A stretch of 64,000 nt of DNA. Origin: Chryseobacterium taiwanense (GTDB lineage Bacteria; Bacteroidota; Bacteroidia; Flavobacteriales; Weeksellaceae). A model generated the notes under the pieces. It searched no databases and was not told where the DNA came from. It was given only the letters and a program-made list of their open reading frames with translations. This document shows positions 54,414-62,672 of the stretch, in pieces; the stretch's first letter is position 1; each line of letters starts with the position of its first letter. The stretch is taken from contig NZ_JWTA01000004.1 in assembly GCF_000813825.1 (NCBI RefSeq), positions 124,001-188,000 on the forward strand. Direction: 5' to 3'. A program made the translations under genes and the position numbers.

Positions 54414-55109
54414 ATGAAAGCTCTTATCGTAGACGATAATGATATTGCAAGAACAACTTTAGCACACTTAGCAAAGCAGGTTCCTAATCTTACAATTGTG
54501 AGTGAATTTTCAAATGCGATTGAGGCTTACAGTTATTTGCAATCCAATCCTGTAGATCTAATTTTTCTGGATATCGAAATGCCGGAAATGACCGGAATCG
54601 AACTTACGAAAAACCTTTCAGGGAAAGATACCATTATCATTTTTACGACGTCAAATAAAGAATATGCCCTAGAAGCTTTTGAGCTTAATATTGCTGATTA
54701 TCTTCTAAAACCAGTAATGCCTGCGAGATTTTTACAGTCCGTAAGCAAAGCACAAGCGATTCTTGAAAGTAGAAAAGAAAATGTAGAGGTTACCAAAGAT
54801 GAATTTCTTTTTGTAAGAGACTCCAATATTACAAGGAGATTGAAACTGGATGATATTTTTTATGCAGAAGCAATGGGCGACTATGTAAAATTTTACACCA
54901 AAGAAAAAATGTTTGCCATTCATGGGACAATGAAAGCCGCAGAAGAGCGATTACCCAAAGAAAGCTTCATCAGAGTTCATAGATCGTATATTATCTCTGT
55001 TGGTAAAATCGATACCTTACAAGATGGCGGAATTAAGATAAACGGAAAATTTATCCCCGTAGCAGACGCTTACAGGAAAGCTCTTAACAAAAGAATGAAT
55101 GTTTTTTAA
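54414..55109 (+). CDS. LytTR-family response regulator
   Basis: A 231-residue regulator. The receiver domain has Asp7/Asp8, phospho-acceptor Asp53 (FLDIEMPEMTG) and Lys (LLKPV, about 103), followed by a LytTR DNA-binding domain from about 125 (FVRDSNITRRLKLDDIFYAEA; RVHRSYIISVGKID). LytTR proteins bind short direct repeats beside promoters. It lies between dps and a hybrid kinase with an HPt domain, the natural upstream phosphodonor. It is the best candidate to act at the shared 28-bp site (inference). Confidence 0.92.
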   Translation: MKALIVDDNDIARTTLAHLAKQVPNLTIVSEFSNAIEAYSYLQSNPVDLIFLDIEMPEMTGIELTKNLSGKDTIIIFTTSNKEYALEAFELNIADYLLKPVMPARFLQSVSKAQAILESRKENVEVTKDEFLFVRDSNITRRLKLDDIFYAEAMGDYVKFYTKEKMFAIHGTMKAAEERLPKESFIRVHRSYIISVGKIDTLQDGGIKINGKFIPVADAYRKALNKRMNVF

Positions 55110-55162
55110 ACATTTATTTCTTACAATAACTTCCTTCTGCTCATTAATTTAAAATTTAATTT

Positions 55163-57385
55163 ATGAAAAAAATATTCTCAGTAATGGGCAACAAGCGATT
55201 TAGTTATTTTATCATTATAAGCTTCATTGCGGGTTCGTTACTCTTAATAGCTGTTCAAATCAATTCTGCCAAAAATACTAAAGAACTTATTCAAAATAAT
55301 AATAAACTTTTGAATGAATTACGTTCCAGCAATCACTTACGTGAAATCGACCGAGATATTTTAGGCGTTGAAAGCAGAATCAGAGCTTCTATTGCAACGA
55401 ATGACACCACTCATTTGGAAGGCATTGATCAAAAGATTTATCAAATAGAAAACTTTCTGGATTCTCTTTCCAAAGACAATGCAGATACTGGAGAAGAAAG
55501 ACTTATTCATAGATTAAGTGTTTTGGCGATGGACAAAAAGAGAACGAAGGACAAACTACTCCACCGTTACCTTACTCTTGGCAATATGGATGACAATACT
55601 TCTATTGCCAATCCAAGAGCCAGAAAAATTTCGAATGAAATCACCTCTATTACTGCAAAAATCTATGAAAGCAGAAAGCTTCACATGGTAGACCTCAGTA
55701 AGAAAAATGAAGAAATGGGTCAAAAAGCCAGACTTTATGATATTTCTTTGTTAATTCTTCTAATATTAAGCGGTTCCATTGTTGGTTATCATATCCTTCG
55801 TCAGTTCAAACGTCAACGCTTGCTCATTCAGAACTTAGATATTGCAGAGAAAAAAGCATCTATTGCTGCACAGACAAAAGAAAATTTTCTGGCCAACATG
55901 AGCCATGAAATCCGAACTCCTCTCAGTGGAATTTTAGGATTTACCAATCTCTTGCTTAAAAGACCTTTGGACGAAACCTCTACAGAATTCGTATCGTCTA
56001 TTCAAAGATCAGGAGAAAATTTAATGACCATCATTAATGACATTTTAGATTTATCAAAAATTGAAGCCGGAATGATGAGAATCACTCCAGGAATATTCAG
56101 CATCAACGGATTGATCAACTCTGTAGAGACTTTATTCTTAGAAAGAGTAAAAGAAAAAGGACTTAAAATTTCCAGTAAAGTAGATGCTACAATTCCGGAT
56201 ACACTCATAGGAGATGCCACAAGATTGACCCAAATTTTGGTAAACCTCATCGGAAATGCTATCAAATTTACCCATAAAGGAGAAGTTATTATCGAAGTTT
56301 ACAACAAAAATCAGACAGAAAAACAGGTTGTTCTTGGCGTTAAAATTTCTGATACAGGAATCGGTATTGATAAAGAAAAACTGGGCGAAATCTTTGAAAG
56401 GTTCAATCAGGCCGAAGATTCTATTACCCGAAATTATGGAGGAACCGGGCTAGGATTATCTATTGTAAAAAAACTTATAGAAATTCAAAACGGAAATATT
56501 GAAGTGATAAGTGAACCTGGACGAGGAACAACATTTCATTTCTATATTCCCTATGCTATTGCTGAAGAACAGCTTCATGAGGTACATACGGTAGATCCTC
56601 AAGTATTCAAAGATAGATCCAATACTCCATTAAAAGTTCTTATCGTAGATGATAATGCGATCAATCAGAGCCTGATGAAACACTTATTGAATCAATGGAA
56701 TATTGATTTTGATGTTGCTTCAAATGGATTGGAAGCCGTTGAGTATCTTGAAAAAAATCATTCAGACTTAGTATTAATGGATCTTCAGATGCCTCAAATG
56801 GATGGTTATAAAGCAACTCAACAAATAAGAGAAGTTCTAAAACTGGATGTTCCTATTATTGCAATGACGGCTCATGCAATGGCAGGAGAAAGAGAAAAAT
56901 GCATTAGCAGAGGAATGAATGAATATATTTCAAAACCTGTCAATGAGCATGAATTGTTTAATTTAATCTCTAAATTCGGAATCAAACAAACCCTTACCAA
57001 CCATTCTTATCAACAGAATAGTTCCCTTACTTTCCAATATATTGAGCTATCCTATATGCAGTCTATAAGTGGAGGAAATAACGATTTTGAGAAAACTGTT
57101 ACTCAACAGTTCATCGATAATCTTCCGCCACATTTGAAAGAATTGACAATAGCCTATCAAAATCAGGATTTCAGTGTAGTAAAACTCAGAGCACACGATA
57201 TGAAATCCAGTGTTGCAATAATGGGATTACTGCCATTATTGGAAGAAAAATTGGAACTTTTAGAAAATACGGTTGATCAAAATCCAGTATCAGAAAAAGC
57301 TTTGGAAGAAGTCAAAAACATCATTTTATCTTCTATTTCGGAAGCTGAAAAACTATTGCATCAATTACAGAATATTAAAATTTAA
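55163..57385 (+). CDS. Hybrid sensor histidine kinase with receiver and HPt domains
   Basis: A 740-residue membrane kinase: TM1 about 13-31, a helical sensor region 35-190 (CHASE3-like), TM2 about 193-211, HisKA with His248 (NMSHEIRTP), HATPase (GGTGLGLS near 426-433), receiver domain with Asp540 (LVLMDLQMPQMDG) and a C-terminal HPt domain with His678 (RAHDMKSS). The chain His-Asp-His is complete, so the phosphate would end on an external receiver, most simply the LytTR regulator 53 bp upstream. The signal sensed is unknown. Confidence 0.93.
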   Translation: MKKIFSVMGNKRFSYFIIISFIAGSLLLIAVQINSAKNTKELIQNNNKLLNELRSSNHLREIDRDILGVESRIRASIATNDTTHLEGIDQKIYQIENFLDSLSKDNADTGEERLIHRLSVLAMDKKRTKDKLLHRYLTLGNMDDNTSIANPRARKISNEITSITAKIYESRKLHMVDLSKKNEEMGQKARLYDISLLILLILSGSIVGYHILRQFKRQRLLIQNLDIAEKKASIAAQTKENFLANMSHEIRTPLSGILGFTNLLLKRPLDETSTEFVSSIQRSGENLMTIINDILDLSKIEAGMMRITPGIFSINGLINSVETLFLERVKEKGLKISSKVDATIPDTLIGDATRLTQILVNLIGNAIKFTHKGEVIIEVYNKNQTEKQVVLGVKISDTGIGIDKEKLGEIFERFNQAEDSITRNYGGTGLGLSIVKKLIEIQNGNIEVISEPGRGTTFHFYIPYAIAEEQLHEVHTVDPQVFKDRSNTPLKVLIVDDNAINQSLMKHLLNQWNIDFDVASNGLEAVEYLEKNHSDLVLMDLQMPQMDGYKATQQIREVLKLDVPIIAMTAHAMAGEREKCISRGMNEYISKPVNEHELFNLISKFGIKQTLTNHSYQQNSSLTFQYIELSYMQSISGGNNDFEKTVTQQFIDNLPPHLKELTIAYQNQDFSVVKLRAHDMKSSVAIMGLLPLLEEKLELLENTVDQNPVSEKALEEVKNIILSSISEAEKLLHQLQNIKI

Positions 57386-57389
57386 AACC

Positions 57390-58448
57390 ATGAATCTATT
57401 TAGTCCGATACAACTTCGCAGTCTTGTACTTAAAAACAGGATTGTAGTATCTCCTATGCAACAATACAGTGCAAAAAACGGGATTCCCGGCAATTGGCAT
57501 CTTGTACATTTAGGAAGCCGTGCCGTAGGTGGTGCCGGTCTGATCCTGACAGAATGTACCGCCGTTTCAGAAGAAGGCTTGGCAACCCTAAGCGATGTAG
57601 GAATCTGGAATAATGAACAAAAAGATGCCTGGAAAAATATTGTAGATTTTGTACATGAACAAGAGGCAAAAATAGGAATTCAGCTTTGGCATTCAGGAGG
57701 AAAAGGAAGCTTAAAACATCCTAATGAACGCATGAAGCCTCTCACTATTGAAGAAGGTGGCTGGATTGTGAAATGTTCATCCCCTACAGAAATTAACGGA
57801 GTCATTCCAAAGGAGCTTACCATTGAAGAAATTCAGGAGTTGAAAAACAAATTTACAAAAGCTGCCATTCGTGCTGTAGAAGCTGGTTTTGACACCATTG
57901 AACTTCATGCAGGACATGGATATCTTTTTCATCAGTTTTACTCGGAACTTATTAATAAACGTACAGATGAATATGGTGGAAGCTTTGAAAACAGAATCCG
58001 GTTTCTTGTAGAAACCGTTCAGGAAATCAGAAAAGCAATTCCTGAATCAATGCCATTACTGGTAAGGATTTCAGCAGTAGATTATGTAGAAACAAAAGAA
58101 GGATGGACATTGGACAACAGCATAAAACTTTCTGAAATTTTGAAAAACAACGGGGTTGATTTTATTACCGCTTCAGGAGGAGGTTTTACAAATGTGAGCA
58201 AAGATCTTGTTTTCCCGGGATATCAGGCTCCTTTTGCTACAACAATTAAAGAAAAAACAGGTCTTTTAACCGGAGCCGTTGGTATGATTACCAGTGCTAA
58301 ACAGGCTAATGAAATTATTACCTCAAATAAGGCAGATCTGGTCATTATAGCAAGAGAACATTTAAGAGATCCCTATTTCTCTATTCATTCTGCTATAGAG
58401 TTGGAACTCGATACAAAAATTCCTTGGCAGTACAAACGCGCTTTTTAA
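57390..58448 (+). CDS. Old yellow enzyme family NADH:flavin oxidoreductase
   Basis: FMN-dependent ene-reductase-like protein of 352 residues. Family segments: VVSPMQQYSAKNG near the N-terminus, GGAGLILTECTAVS, QLWHSGGKG, AGFDTIELHAGHGYLFHQF, SPLINKRTDEYGG-type (here SELINKRTDEYGG) and RIAREHLRDPYF-type (here IAREHLRDPYF). The ATG at 57390 is chosen; the longer frame from 57273 overlaps the kinase gene and adds unlike sequence. It is 4 bp after the kinase stop. Members reduce activated alkenes, often in detoxification; the substrate here is unknown. Confidence 0.9.
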   Translation: MNLFSPIQLRSLVLKNRIVVSPMQQYSAKNGIPGNWHLVHLGSRAVGGAGLILTECTAVSEEGLATLSDVGIWNNEQKDAWKNIVDFVHEQEAKIGIQLWHSGGKGSLKHPNERMKPLTIEEGGWIVKCSSPTEINGVIPKELTIEEIQELKNKFTKAAIRAVEAGFDTIELHAGHGYLFHQFYSELINKRTDEYGGSFENRIRFLVETVQEIRKAIPESMPLLVRISAVDYVETKEGWTLDNSIKLSEILKNNGVDFITASGGGFTNVSKDLVFPGYQAPFATTIKEKTGLLTGAVGMITSAKQANEIITSNKADLVIIAREHLRDPYFSIHSAIELELDTKIPWQYKRAF

Positions 58449-58469
58449 CCCTAATTAAAATCTGAAGAA

Positions 58470-59018
58470 ATGGAAACTCATGGTGCATCTGTAGTCATTA
58501 CCCATCATATTCTGGATGGGAAACAGCAGGAATACGAAAAATGGTTACATGAGATCGTCCCATTAACCAAACATTCAAAAGGCTTTATCGATTGGCAAGT
58601 CATAAAACCTATTCCCGATTTAACGTATGTTTATACGATAATTATAAGATTTGACACGATTGACAACCTCAGAAACTGGATGAAATCTGATCACAGAAAA
58701 AAACAGATCGAAAAAGCCAATTCTCTGTTCAGGAAAAATGATCATTATAAAATAAAATCCGGTCTCGACTTCTTATTTGAAAACGAAAATGAAACAAAAG
58801 TTCCCGTTCGCTGGAAACAGTTTTTAGTCACTTGGTCTGCAATCTATCCTTTATCATTATTGATTCCTTTATTGCTTCTTCCCTGTTTAAGACTATTAAA
58901 AATTCCTGCAAATCATTATTATGATGGACTTTTCATTTCCGGTTGTATTGTTTTTATGATGGTTTTCGTAGTCATGCCTAATTATACCAAACTTATCAGA
59001 AAATGGCTTTTTAATTAA
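58470..59018 (+). CDS. Antibiotic-biosynthesis-monooxygenase-domain membrane protein
   Basis: A 182-residue protein. The N-terminal 100 residues form an ABM-type ferredoxin-like fold (VVITHHILDGKQQEYEKWL; FDTIDNLRNWMKS), followed by two membrane helices (about 120-141 and 153-172). The ABM-plus-membrane layout recurs in bacteria with unclear function. It follows the oxidoreductase by 21 bp, so the two may act together on a quinone-like substrate, which is speculation. Confidence 0.82.
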   Translation: METHGASVVITHHILDGKQQEYEKWLHEIVPLTKHSKGFIDWQVIKPIPDLTYVYTIIIRFDTIDNLRNWMKSDHRKKQIEKANSLFRKNDHYKIKSGLDFLFENENETKVPVRWKQFLVTWSAIYPLSLLIPLLLLPCLRLLKIPANHYYDGLFISGCIVFMMVFVVMPNYTKLIRKWLFN

Positions 59019-59051
59019 AATTTTCTTACAGAATGATTAACCCCACTCGTC

Positions 59052-59090
59052 ACTTCGAGTAAAATTCTTTCAGAATTTTACTCGAGAAGT
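59052..59090. repeat. REP-like hairpin (CGAGTAAAATTCT type)
   Basis: CGAGTAAAATTCT (59056-59068) and AGAATTTTACTCG (59072-59084) form a perfect 13-bp stem with a TTC loop, extended by ACTT/AAGT across a two-base bulge. The TTCGAG/CTCGAGAAG style is, from memory, a frequent interspersed repeat in Chryseobacterium. Confidence 0.55.
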
Positions 59091-59112
59091 TATCAAATTA
59101 TATAACCAATAC

Positions 59113-59140
59113 AATCACTGCGTTTTGCAGTGATTTTTTA
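59113..59140 (+). terminator. Terminator after the OYE-ABM unit
   Basis: AATCACTGC (59113-59121) and GCAGTGATT (59127-59135) form a perfect 9-bp stem with loop GTTTT, followed by TTTTATTT. Confidence 0.85.
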
Positions 59141-59273
59141 TTTAAAACATCATTTTTGTCATTCCGTAGGAATCTCAGCCAGACATTTAAAATAATAATC
59201 TAGAATATATTAAGAGTCAAATATTATAGCGATCGCATCCTCTCTTTTTCTCCACTAAATATTTATCATTACT

Positions 59274-59339
59274 CAACGACTCATTCTGCCTGTTCATCGA
59301 ACTTCAATTGATTTTACACAAGGTTGCTTGTAGCTTTAC
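59274..59339 (+). promoter_or_regulatory. Shared 28-bp activator site and promoter (site B)
   Basis: The 28 bp at 59274-59301 (CAACGACTCATTCTGCC then TGTTCATCGAA) match sites A and C. TAGCTTTAC follows exactly 29 bp later at 59331-59339, and TTG stands 20 bp before it. The ATG of the SRPBCC-like gene is 37 bp after the box. Confidence 0.8.
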
Positions 59340-59376
59340 ATCATCAAATAATACAAACAATTAAAACCCAATTATT

Positions 59377-59934
59377 ATGGAAATCTTACAAACTCCCGAA
59401 AACGCATTGTCTCATTCAAGTGTAACAGCTATCATCAGTGCCCCTATCGAAAAAGTTAACATCGCTGACTGGTTGCTTAATCTTCCCGATGCAGAATACC
59501 AAAGATGCTCAACACAACACATCGGAGCAGCTATTTCTACTACGTATGATGGCGAACCCGTTTCTTTAAACGTGGAAACAATTGGTGATGCACTAATGGT
59601 TCAGCATTATGTTGCTACAGTGTACAGACCTGATTATTGCAGAATGTTATCTATTTCAGATTCTATTACCAAAAACGGAAGAACAAAAGTTCAGGTGTTA
59701 TGGGAACTGAAAGCCACAAAAATCGATGATAATACAACGTTGTACACCAATGAAATTCACGCGACAGCCACTCCCGAAATGTTCGAATATTTAAAAGAAC
59801 ATAACGTAAATCTTGCTGATGCAGCCGCATCTAGACAGGCAGCTTCCGATGCCCACAACCACGAAGAAACCCCAAACTTCGCAAAAAGCATTGAAAATAA
59901 AGCATTAACAGGCAAATACAATCAGCCTTTTTAA
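59377..59934 (+). CDS. SRPBCC-like stress-regulon protein of unknown function
   Basis: A 185-residue soluble protein. The order of segments (SVTAIISAPIEKVNIADWLLNLPD; TYDGEPVSLNVETIGDALMVQHYVA; KVQVLWELKATKIDDNTTLYTNEIHATAT, read in parts) suits an SRPBCC/START-like lipid- or ligand-binding fold, judged by pattern only. No catalytic motif is seen. It has the shared stress site and promoter. A hairpin terminator follows, and the next gene encodes a YoaK-family protein. Confidence 0.7.
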   Translation: MEILQTPENALSHSSVTAIISAPIEKVNIADWLLNLPDAEYQRCSTQHIGAAISTTYDGEPVSLNVETIGDALMVQHYVATVYRPDYCRMLSISDSITKNGRTKVQVLWELKATKIDDNTTLYTNEIHATATPEMFEYLKEHNVNLADAAASRQAASDAHNHEETPNFAKSIENKALTGKYNQPF

Positions 59935-59951
59935 TCTGAACTAAAAAAAAT

Positions 59952-59980
59952 AATGAGCGTGCTTAGGTACGCTCATTTTA
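59952..59980 (+). terminator. Terminator after the SRPBCC-like gene
   Basis: AATGAGCGT (59952-59960) and ACGCTCATT (59969-59977) form a perfect 9-bp stem followed by TTATTTAT. Confidence 0.75.
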
Positions 59981-60007
59981 TTTATATCCATTTATAAATC
60001 ATCAAAA

Positions 60008-60700
60008 ATGAAAAAAGATGCCATCTTCTATTCATCTCTCCTCATGGCGTTCAGTGCCGGTTTTGTCGATACAAGTACCTTTACTGTTGCAGATGGTTTG
60101 TTTTCTGCTCATATTACGGGAAACTTTGTTGTGTTTGCCTATAAATTGTCTCATCATCACACATTGAGCGACTTTACCAACCTGGTAAGTTTTCCTGTTT
60201 TTATTTCAGCAGTAATTTTAACCAGAAAAATTGACAATATTTATAAAAATGAACGGGGAATCTTTGCATCCATCGGCTTTTTCCTTATTATAGCTGGCTG
60301 TATTGCCTTTCTTTTAAAACAAAATCATATTGAAACCGGCTTTATCTATCATTTAATGCTGATGTTGATCGTATTTGCCATGGGAATTCAAAATACGGCC
60401 AATCGATTATACGCGAATTCAACATTTGGTTCAACCACAGTAATGACAGGAAATGTGACTAAAGCATTATTAGATTTCTTTTCTTATTTCTCTACACAAC
60501 ACACTTTGGAAAAACTGATTGAATTAAAAAAATCATTAGTTCTTCTAACCGGATTTTTGATAGGTTGCCTATTGGGAGCATTAATATCTTCAACCTTTGG
60601 TTTAGTTTCTATGCTGATTCCCGCAGTATTGATCGTTACTTATTACATGTTACTTTCAAAAGATTCATTATTTCTAAAGCCAACGTCTCATAAAAGCTGA
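60008..60700 (+). CDS. YoaK/DUF1275-family membrane protein (copy 1)
   Basis: A 230-residue protein of about six to seven helices. DUF1275 features are seen: SAGFVDTSTFTVADGLFSAHITGNFVVFA near the start (read as AGFVDTSTFTV and TGNFVVF) and GIQNTANRLYANSTFGSTTVMTGNVTKALLD (read as GIQNTANR and TVMTGNVTKALLDF). The family has no settled function. It follows a hairpin, 73 bp after the SRPBCC-like gene, and is not close to the cupin gene, 222 bp further on. That gap (60701-60922) holds site C. Confidence 0.85.
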   Translation: MKKDAIFYSSLLMAFSAGFVDTSTFTVADGLFSAHITGNFVVFAYKLSHHHTLSDFTNLVSFPVFISAVILTRKIDNIYKNERGIFASIGFFLIIAGCIAFLLKQNHIETGFIYHLMLMLIVFAMGIQNTANRLYANSTFGSTTVMTGNVTKALLDFFSYFSTQHTLEKLIELKKSLVLLTGFLIGCLLGALISSTFGLVSMLIPAVLIVTYYMLLSKDSLFLKPTSHKS

Positions 60701-60812
60701 TGATTTTTGAGATTAAATAACTTTTATATTGGCTAAAAAATCCTGTTTGAAAAACACTTTTACTTCAATGCAGAAACCATTCAAATTTCTCTGACTATTT
60801 CATCTTAAAACT

Positions 60813-60878
60813 CAACGACTCATTTTGCCCATTCATCGAATGAGATCTGAAAATCCGCTGATTCAGGAGTAGCTTTAC
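60813..60878 (+). promoter_or_regulatory. Shared 28-bp activator site and promoter (site C)
   Basis: The 28 bp at 60813-60840 (CAACGACTCATTTTGCC then CATTCATCGAA) match sites A and B. TAGCTTTAC (60870-60878) is exactly 29 bp downstream, with CTG at the -33 position. The bicupin start codon lies 44 bp after the box. Confidence 0.8.
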
Positions 60879-60922
60879 AATAGAAATAAAGACAAACTTT
60901 TATTAATCTAAAAAAAAATAGT

Positions 60923-61969
60923 ATGAACACCGAATTACTTAGTTTCAAATATGAATTAGAAAAAAAAGAACCCCGCACTAATGATGGAGGGACAACAAGA
61001 GGAGCATCTGTAAAAGACTTCCCTGCTTCTATAGGTATTGCCGGAGTTTCAATGAGATTGCAGCCTGGAAGCATGAGAGAACTTCATTGGCATGCCAATG
61101 CTGCAGAATGGGCCTATGTGATTTCCGGAACGGTACGTACAACCATCATTCATCCTGACGGAAAAAGCTATACAGATAATTTTGAACCCGGAGATGTATG
61201 GTATTTCCCAAAAGGATACGGACACTCTATTCAGGCAACAGGAACAGAAGAATGCCATTTCATTTTGATTTTTGATAATGGAAATTTCTCTGAAGATCAC
61301 ACGTTCAGTGTTACAGATTTTGTTTCGAGTGTTCCTCCGGAAATTGTCGCTCAGAATTTAGGATTAACCCTTGAAGAAGTAGCCGCATTACCTCAAAAAG
61401 AAGCTTATTTTGCCGCAGGAATTGTTCCTGATGAATTATCTTTCAATGCCACTGCACGTCCTGAAGAATCAGATATTGAACTCACTAATCTACATCGCTA
61501 TCCTTTACATTCTCAACAGCCAAGAATTATTCCCGGAGGAGGTTTGCAAAGATTGGTCACCAGTAAAGAATTTCCGATCAGCAAGACAATGGCAGGTTCT
61601 GTTTTGGAATTGCAACCGGGAGCTTTAAGAGAAATGCATTGGCATCCGAATGCAGATGAATGGCAGTATTTTATTTCCGGTCAGGCAGAAATGTCGGTGT
61701 TCTTAGCAGAAGGAACTATTGTTACAGAACAGTTTAACGCAGGAGATGTCGGATATGTTCCGATGGGAGCCGGACATTATATTAAAAATACAGGTGATAC
61801 TGTTTGCAAAGTCTTGATAGGATTCAACAGCGGAGTCTACGAATCTATTGATTTAAGCGAATGGTTAGCCGGAAATCCAAAGGATGTCGTAATAACTAAT
61901 TTTGGGTTGAAAGAAGGTGAAATTGAAAAATTTCCAGCGAAGAAAGTCTTCATTCAACCTGAAAAATAA
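60923..61969 (+). CDS. Oxalate-decarboxylase-like bicupin
   Basis: A 348-residue two-domain cupin. Both manganese sites are intact: LHWHANAAEW (His55, His57, Glu62, then His near 100) and MHWHPNADEW (about 238-247, then GHY later). In B. subtilis OxdC a SENST lid with catalytic Glu162 controls decarboxylase activity; the matching place here is SEDHT (123-127), keeping Glu124 but with two changes. The activity could be decarboxylase or a related one, so the name is tentative. It heads a unit with YoaK copy 2, a peroxiredoxin and a DsbA-like protein, under site C. Confidence 0.88.
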   Translation: MNTELLSFKYELEKKEPRTNDGGTTRGASVKDFPASIGIAGVSMRLQPGSMRELHWHANAAEWAYVISGTVRTTIIHPDGKSYTDNFEPGDVWYFPKGYGHSIQATGTEECHFILIFDNGNFSEDHTFSVTDFVSSVPPEIVAQNLGLTLEEVAALPQKEAYFAAGIVPDELSFNATARPEESDIELTNLHRYPLHSQQPRIIPGGGLQRLVTSKEFPISKTMAGSVLELQPGALREMHWHPNADEWQYFISGQAEMSVFLAEGTIVTEQFNAGDVGYVPMGAGHYIKNTGDTVCKVLIGFNSGVYESIDLSEWLAGNPKDVVITNFGLKEGEIEKFPAKKVFIQPEK

Positions 61970-61974
61970 AGGTT

Positions 61975-62658
61975 TTGATAGCGGAGAAATCTCTTCTGTC
62001 TTCCAAACAGATTAGAATACAGGAGAAATTGGCAATATTCTTAGCCTTTATTGCAGGATATACAGATGCAACAGGATTGATACAATGGAAAACCTATGTT
62101 TCCTTTATGAGTGGAAATACTACACAATTAGGAACCGCTTTTTTCAGTGAGAAATCAGAAGTTATCATCACTTCATTAACTGTCATTACAAGTTTTGTTA
62201 TCGGAATTTATGCAGGAACCTGCTTGTCAATGTGGGAAAAATGTAAAATAAAAACTATTCCCATTTACATTGTTTCCATAATCCTGATGCTCTATTCTGT
62301 AATATGGTATTATCATCAAATTGCTATTATCCCTTCCGTTGCCCTCATCAGTTTTGCCATGGGAATGATGAATACGATCGTGACTTCGGTAGGAGATCTG
62401 AAAGTGAACACTGATTTTGTAACAGGAACTTTGAACAGTCTTGCTAAAAATACTGCGATATTCACAATGAGTAATGATGAACATGAAAGGAAAGAATCTA
62501 AAGCCAATGCTATTCATCTTTTACTTTTATGGATCGGTTTTTTATCAGGAGCAGCCATCTCTCCTATTCTACTTCAGGTATTAAAAAACTGGATATTAAT
62601 CATACCTGCAGTTTTATTACTAACTTGTAATAGATTAATTACCAGCACAAAAAAATAA
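61975..62658 (+). CDS. YoaK/DUF1275-family membrane protein (copy 2)
   Basis: A 227-residue protein with about six helices. DUF1275 segments FLAFIAGYTDATGLIQW, VSFMSGNTTQLG and FAMGMMNTIVTSVGDLKVNTDFVTGTLNSLAK (read in parts) are present. The frame has no ATG near its 5' end; TTG at 61975 (MIAEKSLL) is the only reasonable start, 5 bp after the cupin stop. It is only distantly similar to copy 1. Confidence 0.82.
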   Translation: MIAEKSLLSSKQIRIQEKLAIFLAFIAGYTDATGLIQWKTYVSFMSGNTTQLGTAFFSEKSEVIITSLTVITSFVIGIYAGTCLSMWEKCKIKTIPIYIVSIILMLYSVIWYYHQIAIIPSVALISFAMGMMNTIVTSVGDLKVNTDFVTGTLNSLAKNTAIFTMSNDEHERKESKANAIHLLLLWIGFLSGAAISPILLQVLKNWILIIPAVLLLTCNRLITSTKK

Positions 62659-62672
62659 AAAAACTAAACCTT

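Noticed and set aside
57273-57389. Upstream extension of the old yellow enzyme gene into the kinase gene
   Set aside because: The extra residues overlap coding sequence in another frame and do not fit the family's N-terminus; ATG 57390 does.
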